Positions 1 to 10,612 of a stretch of DNA of 64,000 nt are shown here, in pieces. Position 1 is the stretch's first letter, and every line of letters starts with the position of its first letter. The position numbers and the translations under genes were made by a program. The DNA comes from Xiphydria camelus (taxonomy: Eukaryota > Arthropoda > Insecta > Hymenoptera > Xiphydriidae): NCBI GenBank assembly GCA_963678675.1, contig OY783193.1:3107501-3171500 (forward strand). The letters are read 5' to 3'. The notes beneath the pieces are model-generated. The model saw only the letters and a program-made list of their open reading frames with translations, was not told the origin of the DNA and did no database searches.

Positions 1-1327
1 GTAGGAAGTAGCGCGCCCCGAGAACGTCGAGAGTCGCGCGAAGACGCTCTGCGATTTTTAGTGGAAATTCTTTTCTCGTGTCCCACGCTGTACTCTTCCC
101 GCCGTTCCTCCCTCGACCTCGCGCCATTTGCTCGAGAAAGCGCTTTATTAAATTCGAGCCTGTGTGCGTGCGAGGTTTCGGGATGCTTCGTTTGAAACGA
201 GAGACAGAGGTCCGTTTTTTCGTCGATAAAAATGAGGGGAGAGGAGGCTGCGTGCGACGTGCGTGGAGTTGTAAGGTGAACGAAGAGCCGGCGGCTACCC
301 TCGTTGTTCAACCCGTGCAACGTCCGAGGATGTGCTTCGCGACGTCGCACATAGAGCTGCCTTTCTCTTCGATAACTACGACGTTTCTTCCGGATCGCGT
401 GGCCCTGCGAGACTCTTAACCGCCCGGACCATCGAACTGATTGATGCGGGACAGTGAAGGGACGCCGAGCGTGTCGATCCTTTCCTCCCTCGCCGCGGAT
501 TCATCCTTACTCGCACTTTGTCGTTCCGAGTGCCGACATTAATAACGAAACAAAGGCCCTGTCCTCGATCTCGTTTGAATTTTTCGCGAGAGCTTTATGA
601 ATCGCTGGGTGACTCTCGAATGACGATCGCGCGCATCAGGGGTATTATATTTCATATCTGCTTCGCGAAATACTCGCGGCAATACAGTCCCTGTGCCGCG
701 GGACTCGGACCGTATTATCGCGCTAATAAAAACGAATACGAGCTCGTAAATACCGGCGTACCTTTCAAAAGCGAGAGAGATCCTTATTTTTCCTTTTATA
801 GGAGCCTCCGATGAGGATACGAGGGCTCTAAAAATCGCAGAGTGATTCACGACTTTCGAACGACTCGATGGAATAACAATTACGCGACGCCCGCATTCTG
901 AATCCACGATCGTTCGCTCCCGCGTTAAGGATGTTTCACCCCTATTATCAAAAATACAGGAAGAGTTACTCAAATAATTCTTTCCCAAGATTCTTTAATA
1001 TCTTTGAAAGCCGCATGCAAAATTTCGAGTCTCTTGACTAACTCACTGAAAAGTTATAATTGAAATAATAATGGCAATTTAACCCGTGCTCTTATGGGAA
1101 ATTCACAGAAACGTAGAAAAAACGATGGAAAATTGGGTGACCGTAATGAAACTTTGCATACCGCTAGATTATTATGCAAAGAATAAATGGTACATTTTTC
1201 ACACATCGATCGGGGCGGTAATTTATAACAAATAATAATACTGCACCGATTCCTTTCAAATCTTGTATACACTTTCTACATATAAAATACCAGACCACTA
1301 CGTTTTTCTTTATCTTTTTTTGTTACA
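1..1327. other. Non-coding stretch, nothing recognised
   Basis: CpG-rich at first (to about 500), then increasingly AT-rich. Open frames such as the 113-codon one at 78-419 have no family motif, no splice context and an erratic composition rich in R, F and P, so I read them as chance. No repeat or RNA gene seen. Confidence 0.5.
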
Positions 1328-1738
1328 TTAAGGGGGTTTTACAGCAACAAAATGACGGATTTTTTCGTGAAAAATCGCAATTTTTACTTCAGACAACCAC
1401 CAAAAATGGAAAAATGGAAAAAAAAATTAAAGAAAAACGTAGGGGTCTAGAAGAACATCTGTTTTAATTAAATTGCTTTGATTCTTTGGTTCGAGATAAT
1501 TCTACGCTGAAATATAATGTCCACCGCAAATCATCTTTTCTAAAAGGCGTCCTCGAAAATGCTTCGTCACCGGTTTATTTCTCAATATTTGTCTACAAAA
1601 AAATTACAAAATATCGTTCGAATGATGCTTTGTAACATGCGAAACATTAGAATATATCTACTTCAACAATAGCTCTAAACAAATTTCGTAAAAATAGAAT
1701 TATTTTCCATGCGTTAGACCCTATGCCCCTCCCCTTAA
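1328..1738. mobile_element. TTAA-flanked non-autonomous DNA element
   Basis: TTAA at 1328-1331 and 1735-1738 encloses about 400 bp that starts GGGGGTTTTACA and ends in CCCCTCCCC, giving short G-tract inverted ends. TTAA target duplication is the hallmark of piggyBac-type transposition. The GGGGG end resembles the right end, in opposite orientation, of the larger TTAA-bounded element ending at 40757: both continue with TTACA and then an AT-rich segment with repeated TTTTTCG and AAAAATCG. No transposase reading frame. Family assignment is inferred from the TTAA sites and the shared end. Confidence 0.5.
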
Positions 1739-2415
1739 GTTCTCGCTAGCTCGCCATTAATCGCTCCGATCGAGCTTGCGAGCGATTCACGCGTACATAC
1801 ATACATATACGCGCAAGTCGCCACGGCGACGACGTGCGCGTCCCTGCTCCCATCTTCGTCGGTGCCTTTCGCCGCGGCGGCAGGCTGGACCTCCCGACCG
1901 TGAGGCAGGCGCAGCCCTGGCCGCACGGTTCCCACGAGCTTGCGCGGGAATCGTGGGGTGGGTTTCGCCTCGCCTCGCCTCGCCTCGACACCGCCGAGCT
2001 ACACGGACAGACGCACGACAGCCGCGTCTATACGACGTCGTAACGCAACCCCGCGTCGCACGTCGCTGCAGTTTCGCACGAGTCCTGCAGCGAGCGTTGA
2101 AGGAGGAGACGCGCGGGTGGGCCCGCGTACGAAACCCGGTATTTCAGCGCCGAGAGTTCCTCGTCGATCGGGCGGAACGGCGAATTCTTCGTGGGAGCGT
2201 CGTCGAGCCGAGCGGCGCCGCGTCGGACCACCTGTAGTCGCCCGGTACGAACAAGCGCCCCCGGCCGTGGGAGCGAGAATAATTTTCCCCCGGATCCCGG
2301 AATACACCGCAGGAAGGAGCTGGGGAAAGGCGGCCGAAGGACGAAAGGACGGGAAGGGAGAGGGACTGGATTGTAGCTGAGAACACCGCGGAGCCTGGTC
2401 AGGATTACCGCAAAA
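1739..2415 (+). promoter_or_regulatory. CpG-rich leader/promoter region of the first exon at 2416
   Basis: A sharp shift from AT-rich transposon DNA to CpG-dense sequence runs up to the ATG at 2416. Several frames stay open here on both strands, as expected of GC-rich DNA rather than coding. In the frame of the ATG there is a TAG at 2374-2376, so translation cannot start further upstream. No clear TATA box; an initiator cannot be fixed by eye. Read as proximal promoter plus 5' UTR; the transcript start is unknown. Confidence 0.45.
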
Positions 2416-2454
2416 ATGAAGACCTCGTCGTTCTCGCTCCGCGTGATGCGTCGG
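2416..2454 (+). CDS. Candidate first coding exon (13 codons), unidentified gene
   Basis: ATG at 2416 in the context CAAAA-ATG (A at -3, close to the insect consensus) opens a 13-codon frame, MKTSSFSLRVMRR, that ends at a strong splice donor, CGG|GTGAGT, at 2454/2455. An in-frame TAG at 2374-2376 sits upstream. The donor is in phase 0. Without splicing the frame runs only to a stop near 2526. The peptide is basic with a short hydrophobic middle, too short to call a signal peptide or assign to a family. The exon lies downstream of a CpG-rich leader, and no following exon is visible in the next 50 kb on this strand. It could be an alternative first exon of the same gene as the exon at 53864, the start of a separate gene with a long first intron, or a chance ATG-donor pair. 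Function unknown. Confidence 0.45.
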
Positions 2455-3384
2455 GTGAGTTTTCCACATTCTTTGTATTTTCTCACTTCATCGTGTGTCT
2501 ACCGATTTACTGTTTATTCGTGAAAATTCGACGTCGTGCATGCTTGTACAATACATTTAAGCGTGCCGTGGACTGTTATTTCGGAAAGAAATTTCTCGAA
2601 AATCGCCGTTTTGAGCACCACGGGGAAAAAAAGTGGCGAATCACATCGCAGGTACTCGGGAATATCGTGCAATGACACCGCGTGTCGCGATTTGGGACAC
2701 CAAAAAAGCATCACTGACTGCGCAGTCTGTGGCGTTTTATCTTGATCGTAAAGTTTGTTGGACTTGGAATTTTTTTTTCGAAATATTCTCTTCGTCGTTG
2801 GGGTAAATCAAACGACCTCTGACCGCAGTATCAGTTGCGGTACCTATATCTGCAGCCGCAAAGTACCGCAAACGGTGCGCGGTTGACCTTTTTTCCTCGG
2901 AACTCTTTTTACACTCGCGAAAAATTTCTCGATTAATTTTATAACTGATGAGCTTTCGCAACTAAGCGCTATTCGATATCCATTCGATATCGTCTGAATG
3001 GAAGCAACCGATACAATGTTTCATCGAAACGTGCGGCGAAAACTTGTACAGCTAATTTCGCAATCCCCTTTGCGAATTCAGTCGCTCGCTTTTACTCCTG
3101 CAGCTATAGTTTCTCCTCGCGACGCGGCGATACTCGCTATCGCGTCTTGTTGATATTAAACCCCGCAGCACAGTTTCGCGTATACGACCCCGTTAATTCC
3201 GTTGCGAAGTTCTCGCGAAAACCGGGTACCCTCGCTCGCGACTGCTAACGTCGCGTGGCGCATATAAATCTCACCCTCGTAAATGATCGACGAAACTGCT
3301 TTACACGCGGGCCGGCGTCAAAATATATCTATAACGTTAAAGCTCAAAGATAGAAATAGTTCGGCGACGTCCCGTATGATGTCA
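2455..3384 (+). other. Presumed intron start, no gene seen
   Basis: Mixed-composition DNA after the donor at 2455. It contains a small direct repeat of ATTCGATATC (near 2970-2990) but no repeat family, exon or RNA gene that I can support. Confidence 0.4.
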
Positions 3385-3693
3385 CGTGTCTAATGCCAAA
3401 AGTCATGAAATCGTTGAAAGTCCACCCCAGCCATCGCGAGCTAATAAAATTAATTTCCGGCGGACAACGTCCTTCTGGCTTTAGTAAGTGTGAAATTTCA
3501 ATAAAGATAATGCCGAAAGGGCGTATCCGCCGACACGTATGCCTTCTAGCTTTCAGTTTTTTTTATTTTTTATTTTGTCATATTTATGCTTATTACTCAA
3601 TTTCTCGGCAAATTACGCCATAAAATAATTATACATCCTTTTGGCACACAAATCGACTTTTACGGCGCTTACGTCATTTTGACATTAGACACG
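3385..3693. mobile_element. MITE-like element with CGTGTCTAATG inverted ends
   Basis: The left end CGTGTCTAATGCCAAAA and the reverse complement of the right end CGTGTCTAATGTCAAAA match at 16 of 17 positions and lie 309 bp apart. No transposase. Typical of a small inverted-repeat element; the boundary duplication is not clear. Confidence 0.5.
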
Positions 3694-3789
3694 CGATATA
3701 ATTCCAAGATCGAGCCATGGTTTTCTTCGTGCAAAGAGATATTTAATTGGCTCGACTAATTGTTTGTTTGTTTTTTTTTTCTCGCGCAG

Positions 3790-3919
3790 GAAGAAATCAT
3801 CGGCCCAAGAATATTGTATTCTTCGAACAAGAATCTGTATTCTGAAAAATCTCCAAGCTCCTATTATGTTCTTGATTCAAGAAATATCTGTTTGATACTA
3901 GCAATCATTTCTCTCGGTG
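3790..3919. mobile_element. Partial MITE, CACCGAGAG end family
   Basis: The segment ends CAATCATTTCTCTCGGTG at 3919, matching the right end of the element at 23517-23819 (CAATTATTTCTCTCCGTG). The left part is lost or diverged. The T-rich run followed by CAG just before 3790 looks like a splice acceptor, but the sequence after it belongs to this repeat, so I do not call an exon. Confidence 0.45.
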
Positions 3920-6052
3920 CAATGTAGTCTTCAACCACGCCGCCGTTTAAATTGCCAAAGCTGAAAGAAGAGGGGGGCAAATTTTAATCGCAACGTTTTC
4001 CCCAGAGTTCACTTCCCAAAGCACGCTGAATTCGTAGGTACTGTTATTCCACCCTTATTTCCCCCTAACAAAAGTCTCCTTGAACTCTCGGGAAACACTC
4101 GCTTCCCCTGTGATCGTGACACTCGCGCGAGTGCTATAGAAATCTATACTATTGTTGATTCTTTCGTCATTAATTTTACCCCGCGGAATATCTTCGGCAA
4201 TCTGCCACCGTCAGCTCTCATTGTCCCGTGGACGACCCCTCCACGCGGCCCTAAACACATTTAGCCCGGCTCGAATTACGGGGTTATTTGCGAGGGCGAG
4301 GGCGTTGGAACGCAATGATAATCGAATAAAGTAGCATTTAAATATTATAAACTCGACTCTCGAGACGCGGCACGGTGAATCTCTCCGTGAATCCGTCGCG
4401 CGTCTCGTTTATTCCTCCCTTATATAGGCGAGGGTGCGTCTATGCGCTGTACACGTGAACACACACACAAGGTGATACGCTTTATACGAGTACTCTGAGG
4501 TAATACGGTTTCGTGGTTGCCTACCGTAGGCGCGGTATTACAGACTCCAGCTGCGCCCAACGGAAGGCAACCCCTAAACCAGCTTTTACCGCGAAGTATA
4601 AAACGTACCACTCTGTGTATCAGTGTTTCTGAACATTTTTCTCTTCGTGTTGCTTTGTCGTGTGATTCGGCAAAATACTTTTGCAAAGACGCGCGAGGCT
4701 CAAAGCTGAAAAAAAAGAAGATATTTCAAGGAATTCATAATCACGCGTCGTTTTGTCCGTAAGAGCCAGCGCTGAGGGACCTGGGAGAATTCGATAGCAG
4801 CATCTCGAACCTCCCTTCCCGGAGTTTCGAAGGTTTCCAATTATTCCATTTCTAATCCTCTGGAGAACACATGAACGGTTACTATTCCCATGCATGCATG
4901 CGATCGCAGTGATTACGTATTACGAATCGTCCCTGTCATTTCGCAGTCGTCGCGGATCACTTTTCTTTTTTTTTTTCAATTTAATACTCCACCGAAACAA
5001 ACAGTCGCGTCGAGCCTTCGTCTGTAATATACAAATCACCCGGATAATGGCTTCATTTTAGTCGAGGCTCGGCGTCTCGATCTTCAGGTACAACGTCTGA
5101 CATTCCACGATGGCGCAATAAACCCACGCGAGCCTCGTGGAATTTCTAGGCGTTTCCCCATTCGACCCTGTACCTCTTCGGCTATATTATAATCCTCCCC
5201 CTTATTCGCCCTTCTCCGATCACTCGACGCGGAGAGTGGAAAGATCTGTGGCTCGCCTCTCAATCAACCCTTCCTACCCGTTAATTCATCCCCCGGTGTC
5301 TCGATGCTTATTTATTTCCTCCACGCCCCTTGCTGATCGCATTGATCGATCCCTAGGGAAATTCTCACTCCGTCCGGCCGATAGCCTTAATGGACCGCCG
5401 TTCTCTTCTCGCCCTTATTCCTCAGCTTTGCCCTCCCACCCCTCCGCCTCTTCCGCTTAACGCACGACGGGCAGTCATTCCGGTACCGGCGTTAATTGCA
5501 CTGTCAAGGTTTTCGCCGGAGGCAAATTGCCAATTAGCTCCGTTCCATTGCGCATGTCGGTATCGTGCGGATGTTCGCGACGAAACGGTGAGTTTTAGTG
5601 GCGGCGAGGGAGGTCGCATGGGGTTCCGCGGGGGCGCGGTACGCGCTCGGATGATTATCTTTCGGCTTCGCTTGATATTAGTTGGCGACATTGTTCCCGG
5701 GAAGACAATTGGGCGAGTGCTCGTCGTCGTGTGACTGTATTGCTCCGGGTCGTAGAATGTGTACAGCACTCGTGTACCGCGCGATCGGGTATCTCGTTAT
5801 TGTACAAGTATTTATCGTCAGAAGTAATACTTCGGTCCAGTATCTCATCCCAAGCGATTGGCGCTTTTGCGTGTCGGTTCTGAATAGAATGCATTCGCGT
5901 TAACATCGTATTTTTTGGTTCGATGTAAACAAATTAGGCGGGTAGTCAAATTTTAATTCGCTCTTAATTCATGCTACGAATATTGTATGCACGTGAAAAC
6001 TGGGTGTAAAATCAACCGAGCATAATTCGTTATATCTTAGAGTCTTTTTCTC
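3920..6052. other. Unannotated intronic/intergenic DNA
   Basis: About 2.1 kb with scattered CpG-rich and AT-rich patches. Open frames of up to 115 codons near 5137-5769 on both strands overlap each other and show no family motif. No repeat end pairs, tRNA or exon found. Confidence 0.4.
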
Positions 6053-6079
6053 CCTCTCTCTCTCTCTCTCTCTCTCTTA
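6053..6079. repeat. (CT)n microsatellite
   Basis: Uninterrupted CT dinucleotide run of about 27 bases. Confidence 0.9.
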
Positions 6080-6169
6080 TAGTAGTAGTTTATTCTTTTT
6101 CTATATGCCAAATCACTTATTCACTTGCTCATTTGCTTACCCCTTTCAGGTTCACCTACTTGCTTGCTG

Positions 6170-6485
6170 ACCCAATTACTTTACTTCTTTATGTATATCA
6201 ATTATCGTCACAATCATTCTCTTCATCATCATTTTCTTCATTATTAATATTGATCTCGTTACCTTATTACTATCGTTTATTATTATAATTCTTTATTATT
6301 ATTATTGTTCTCGCCACTTTATTACTTTATTTCTTCATTGACGTCAATTATCATCATCATTATTACCATTCCCTTCATCATCATCTTCTTCAGTATTGTA
6401 ATTGTTCCGGTTACTTTATTATTACTGTTTATTATTATTAATCTTTATTATTATTATTGATCGCGCTACTTTATTATTATTACTT
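6170..6485 (+). repeat. AT-rich tandem duplication, unit about 150 bp
   Basis: Two degenerate units of trinucleotide-like sequence rich in TTATTA, CATCAT and CTTCTTC. The anchor TCGTTACCTTATTACTATCG near 6256 recurs as CCGGTTACTTTATTATTACT near 6408, giving a period of roughly 152 bp. It directly precedes the retroposon 3' tail at 6522 and may be its expanded 3' UTR. Confidence 0.55.
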
Positions 6486-6521
6486 TATTTTCTTTGTATT
6501 ACTTTTCTATCTCTCCCATCA

Positions 6522-6587
6522 GCTCTTAGAGGACATGCCCTAGAGCTTGATAAACGCTGTTCTATTCTATTCTATTCTATTCTCTCG
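6522..6587 (+). mobile_element. Retroposon 3' tail: terminal hairpin, ATAAA, (TTCTA)n
   Basis: A stem-loop (GCTCTTAGAGG..CCCTAGAGC) at 6522-6546 is followed by GATAAACGC and a (TTCTA)n microsatellite. The same hairpin, an AATAAACGC and a different microsatellite (TTC)n occur at 48369-48424. Hairpin plus polyadenylation-like signal plus variable simple-repeat tail is the usual 3' end of a non-LTR element. No reverse transcriptase is present upstream. Family not identified. Confidence 0.6.
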
Positions 6588-7105
6588 CTCTTCCCTCGCG
6601 TCAGCCCTGTACATACATATATACACACGCGCGTACATCTCCGCTCAGTCGCAATAACGAAGAACGTGGGATATACGTAATAGGTAAAGAGTCGACAGCG
6701 AAGGTTCTCCATGGCGCAGAAGTTTTCTCATTCCCCGGGAAAGCGCGTTCCTCCTTCAAACCTTGAAGAAGATTCGCTGTCTTCCTCCGTGAATCCCCGC
6801 GATTCTTCCTCCCCTCGAACTGGCTCGCTTCCCTCACGCGCGCGCGTCCCTTTCTCCTCGTCCATTTCTCGTCTGAATCGCCACGCCACGGCGACGCAAT
6901 TTCACTCGGGATTATGCCGAATGGATGAATAAATAAAGTCCATCTCGCGCGGTCCATTCGCTCCGAGACGAGGCCGGCATCGGCGTAAACGGATCGGGAT
7001 ATACACGAAATCCTATTTTCATTTCTCTTCGGAGGGAAAGGACGATCCGATCGCGAATCGTGTTGCCGAGTCCATCTCTTTGGTAATTTTTCAGTTATTC
7101 CACAT
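6588..7105. other. No feature seen
   Basis: CpG-rich stretch (6600-6970) with overlapping short open frames on both strands, none recognisable, then mixed DNA up to the MITE. Confidence 0.4.
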
Positions 7106-7345
7106 CCAGGGAAACGGTCTAGTTGAATGTGAACTTAATAGATAAATTTATCAGAGATGTGATTAGGAATTTATTCGCGTCAGACTGAATTAAATAAATG
7201 TTCTATTTTTAAATAAAATAAATGTTCTGCAAGATTCGTACTCGATTAAAAAGATATGCAAAACATTTATTTCATTCGAATAAACTTTTGATCGATGTGA
7301 ATAAATTCTATTTATCTCCGATAAATTTTTCCATCAGATCATTGA
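7106..7345. mobile_element. MITE, GGTCTAGTTGAATxxGAAC family, copy 1
   Basis: Palindromic AT-rich element: the left arm carries TAAATTTATCAGAGATG and GAATTTATTCGCG; the right arm carries GTGAATAAATTCTATTTATC and GATAAATTTTT. Closely related copies lie at 18453-18706 and 62431-62694, and a truncated one at 34185-34320. The better copies show ends of the form ACACYGAGRGAAA, shared with other MITEs in this window. Confidence 0.75.
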
Positions 7346-9175
7346 AGTTTTTGATGAGCCACAGCGTACCTCTTACGGTTCGTTGCGGTATAAACATCGG
7401 CTTATACGGTAAAATTTACCAATCTCCCATTAATATTATACGTGTCAGGTGTTCACGGGTTTATACTGCTACGAATTGTGAAAAAAAAAGTACGCCGTGT
7501 CTATTAAAAAATTCAACGTTTCATCTCGAAGAGTCCCGTTACCGGGAGATTCACTGTACAAATTACTTATCCCTTTTCCCCGTATGGAATTTTCATCATG
7601 ATGCAATGCCGTACGAACAATGTTGGACACGATCCAATCATGGCCGATGTTGTAATTGCTCACGTCGAGGCTCTCGTGCACGCGGTAGGGCTACTCCAAA
7701 AAGGAGAGGAGAAATGGGAGGGTAGACGCGCCATACAGGATGAACCTCTCCATGCTTGTTAGTCCGTCAAAGCAGCGTTAACATGTAGCGCGTGTACCTG
7801 TCCTCTCTGTTCGAAGATTCAAACTTAATTACGTTTCCGCGAGGTGACCTCGCACGGTCGTCCTCGGTTTGTCCTTTCCCCCTTTTCGGATAATTAATTT
7901 ATACTATTCTCTTATATCATGCGAGAGAGGACCAACTTCTGAAATAACCTGGTGTTACGAAATTGAACTCATTACACACACCTTCGTTTACCGAATTTAT
8001 AATACTTTTCGAAAATTTCGTAAAATTATCACGGCATAAGTAATTAAGAAAAATTGCAAAACCGAATTTTCATTAATATCTCGTCGTCGATGGAGTTTAG
8101 AAGAAAATTTATCCAGTAAAAGTGAAGAAGAATTATATTCTCCATGAAAACGCGTAATTACGCGTAATTTTCTCATAAATCCGTCAGTTGCTGAGAAATG
8201 AGCTGATCCAGTTAATCGACGATGTAAATTTTCAATAATTTTCGATAGATCACCTTTTAGACATTTTCCAGTGAGAGTCGATGATAGGGGAAATTAATTT
8301 TCAAGAAGAAACGATAACGGATAGATTCTGCCACGTCTTTCAACGGCCTATCTCGCCGCGATTTATCTCCGAAGGAAAGACAGCGCGAAGGAAAAGTTCC
8401 GCCGTGTCGAGTAATCATCTCGCGCGTCCTCTAATTCCATTTAAAAAAGCGGAGCAACCCGCGGCCGTCTTGGGTTACAATTAATTAACGCGCCGCCCGC
8501 GAAATCTCCCAATTAGAACGGCTGCAGGAGCGAGGCCCGCTCGGCATTAAGCATCGTTACCTTTTCTTCCCGCCGTCCGCCAGAAGTTAGAGACCTTCGC
8601 GGTGTGTCGCGCGTGAAATGACTTTGAGTTTGAGAGAGAGTACCATTTTTTCCTTCACCGCTTCTGCCGCAGTATCTCCGGCGAGCCTCGTTAGAAGGCT
8701 TTTGAATAATTCCACGGAGTAAAGCAACGGTGCGCTTCTAAGTACATCTGTATTGGTGCACGGAGTGCATACGCAAGATTCCCTGTGCAAATTATTGGTG
8801 TGCGAATACGAAAGCCCGGTCATTCGAAACGCGAACGACATTCTGGCGTAGCTGCGTTTAAATTCTTTCTCCTTTCTTATTTTCCTCCTACTCTCCTCCT
8901 CCTCCTTCTCGTTACCCTCCTCCTCCTACTCTGCCCCTTGCTGCAGCTTTCCTTCGTTCACTCGTCCATCCAAGAGGAAGGGATGAAGAATACGGAAATC
9001 GATATCGTCGTCGTACACTTGCGAGTTTTCACGGCTAAATGCTTTTGAAAATTCTTATACTGCTTCAATTTAATTTCGCATTGTTAGGATGCGAGTACGC
9101 CATACGATAAAGCACGGTAGGCCAGGTTTCATGTGTTTCTTCGCAATGATAAATTTTATCGAGTTCATTTTTCTA
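7346..9175. other. No gene seen
   Basis: AT-rich to about 8260, then CpG-richer with a CT-rich (CTC/CCT) patch at 8877-8945. Short open frames only, including a 167-codon frame at 7222-7725 that begins inside the MITE and is therefore not credible. Confidence 0.4.
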
Positions 9176-9418
9176 TATGAGCCGTTGAAAGCCAGAATGG
9201 TCTAAGTCACATTTCATGTAAGCTGAGATTATTTGACTGCAAAGTTAAGTACAATTTGAAAAATCTGTCTAGATGACACACAAAACAGATATTTATGATT
9301 TAAAATATCTATTTGTATCATCTAGACAGATTTTTCAAATTGTACTTAACTTTGCAGTCAAATAATCTCGGCTTACATGAAATGTGACTTAGACCATTCT
9401 GACTTTCAACGGCTCGTA
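9176..9418. repeat. 243-bp nearly perfect palindrome
   Basis: Arms 9176-9276 and 9318-9418 are reverse complements with only about three mismatches in 102 positions, all transitions. The centre (9277-9317) is itself a weaker palindrome, so the whole unit would fold into one long hairpin. The arm contains AGTCACATTTCATGTAAGC and TTTGACTGCAAAGTTAAG. No flanking duplication is obvious. It could be a young palindromic MITE or a source of hairpin RNA. Confidence 0.9.
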
Positions 9419-10560
9419 TGGCTCGTATAGTTTGCCGAAAAATGGAACATTCTTCGTTCTCTCCTCGCGAGTAGAATTTTCTCGAGACGCGCCCTCTAGT
9501 CTGATCACGTCATAATATTCTCGAGGCTACGTGAGAACGAGGTCGAGGACGCGAGGCGTGTCCCCTGCTTTGCGGGAAATTCACTTCGGTAACTACATCG
9601 TGGTCCTTGCGCGAGCGGAAAGGGATTCGCTCTCGATATATGTACAGTACATGGTGTACGTGTGGCCGTGATATGGAGACTGACCAGCTGATCCGGAAAG
9701 TACCTACGTGACTGTAGCAGCTCGGTATTAGATTTTACAGAATTGAAGGGGGATCGTCAGGTCAACCGACCAGTACATTATACGCGCTCCATACCTGTAT
9801 GCTATCCCCATCTTTCACCGAGATATCGCGATCGTCGTGATCGAAATCCAATTTTCGCTGGTTCCCTCAAGAGTCTCTTCTCGGTCCTCCTTCACGACTT
9901 CTCATTACCCGCGAATAAGAGAGTCGGGCTCCCTTGCAGAAGGCGCCGTGCGGCGATGTTCGATTATCGCGCCAAATATGGAATATGTCGTTTATATAGT
10001 TAATTATAATGCTAACGCGATAGATATATATGTCACACACGGTACTATGCACCTCGATGCACCTGTGGTTGATATGACAGCACTTCTCTGCATGATGCCA
10101 CGTCAATTCGCAATGGATCACTATCAACGAAGTAGAGCGAGGCCATTTATTATAACGACCGCGTTAACGCTCTCACGGGGTTTTCTCCTCGAGCCCCTCC
10201 TCGGGCTTGCGTATTACGAGGGCTGCAGGGAGGTTTTAATGGGGGGAGGAGGGAGGCTTGTTACCCACTCAGCCATCGCGTGGAAACGTTTGCTAATCAC
10301 TGTGACGTCTTCCCTTTTTCCATGCGCAGTGGAGAGATTTAAACCGGGAGGAAGAAAATTATTCCGTTGCGTTTTTAAACGAAGGGAAACAACTCGCGAT
10401 TTAGCACCGGAAGTACGAAGTACGAAGTCTTGGCACGACGAAGAAGTTTTCAAACTCTCTGGCATCTTTCTTTGTGCCAACCTTAAGTTAACGGTCCGCT
10501 TGTCTTTGCAACAATTCTTTACGTGGATGTGTACATAGCTTCCATTTACTCGAGTACACA
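9419..10560. other. No gene seen; long open frame judged spurious
   Basis: A 233-codon frame at 9837-10538 (+) overlaps an 86-codon frame and antisense frames. It has no recognisable domain and an unremarkable CpG-driven composition. No splice-supported exon or repeat seen. Confidence 0.4.
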
Positions 10561-10612
10561 GGTGTACAGGGTGAGCGTGGTAGATGCCGCATTTGGAGCA
10601 CCCCGTATACGT
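10561..10612. repeat. Short inverted ends of CAGGGTG type
   Basis: GTGTACAGGGTGAGC and GGAGCACCCCGTATAC face each other about 50 bp apart. These resemble the TACAGGGTG ends of the mariner-type elements at 33007 and 61435, as if an element had collapsed to its two termini. Could be chance. Confidence 0.25.

Noticed and set aside
3772..3926. T-rich tract plus CAG followed by an open frame, like an internal exon
   Set aside because: The sequence after the CAG ends in a MITE terminus shared with 23517-23819, so it is repeat DNA.
9837..10538. 233-codon open frame on the + strand
   Set aside because: No domain, no splice sites framing it, overlapping frames on both strands, and CpG-driven composition; best read as chance.
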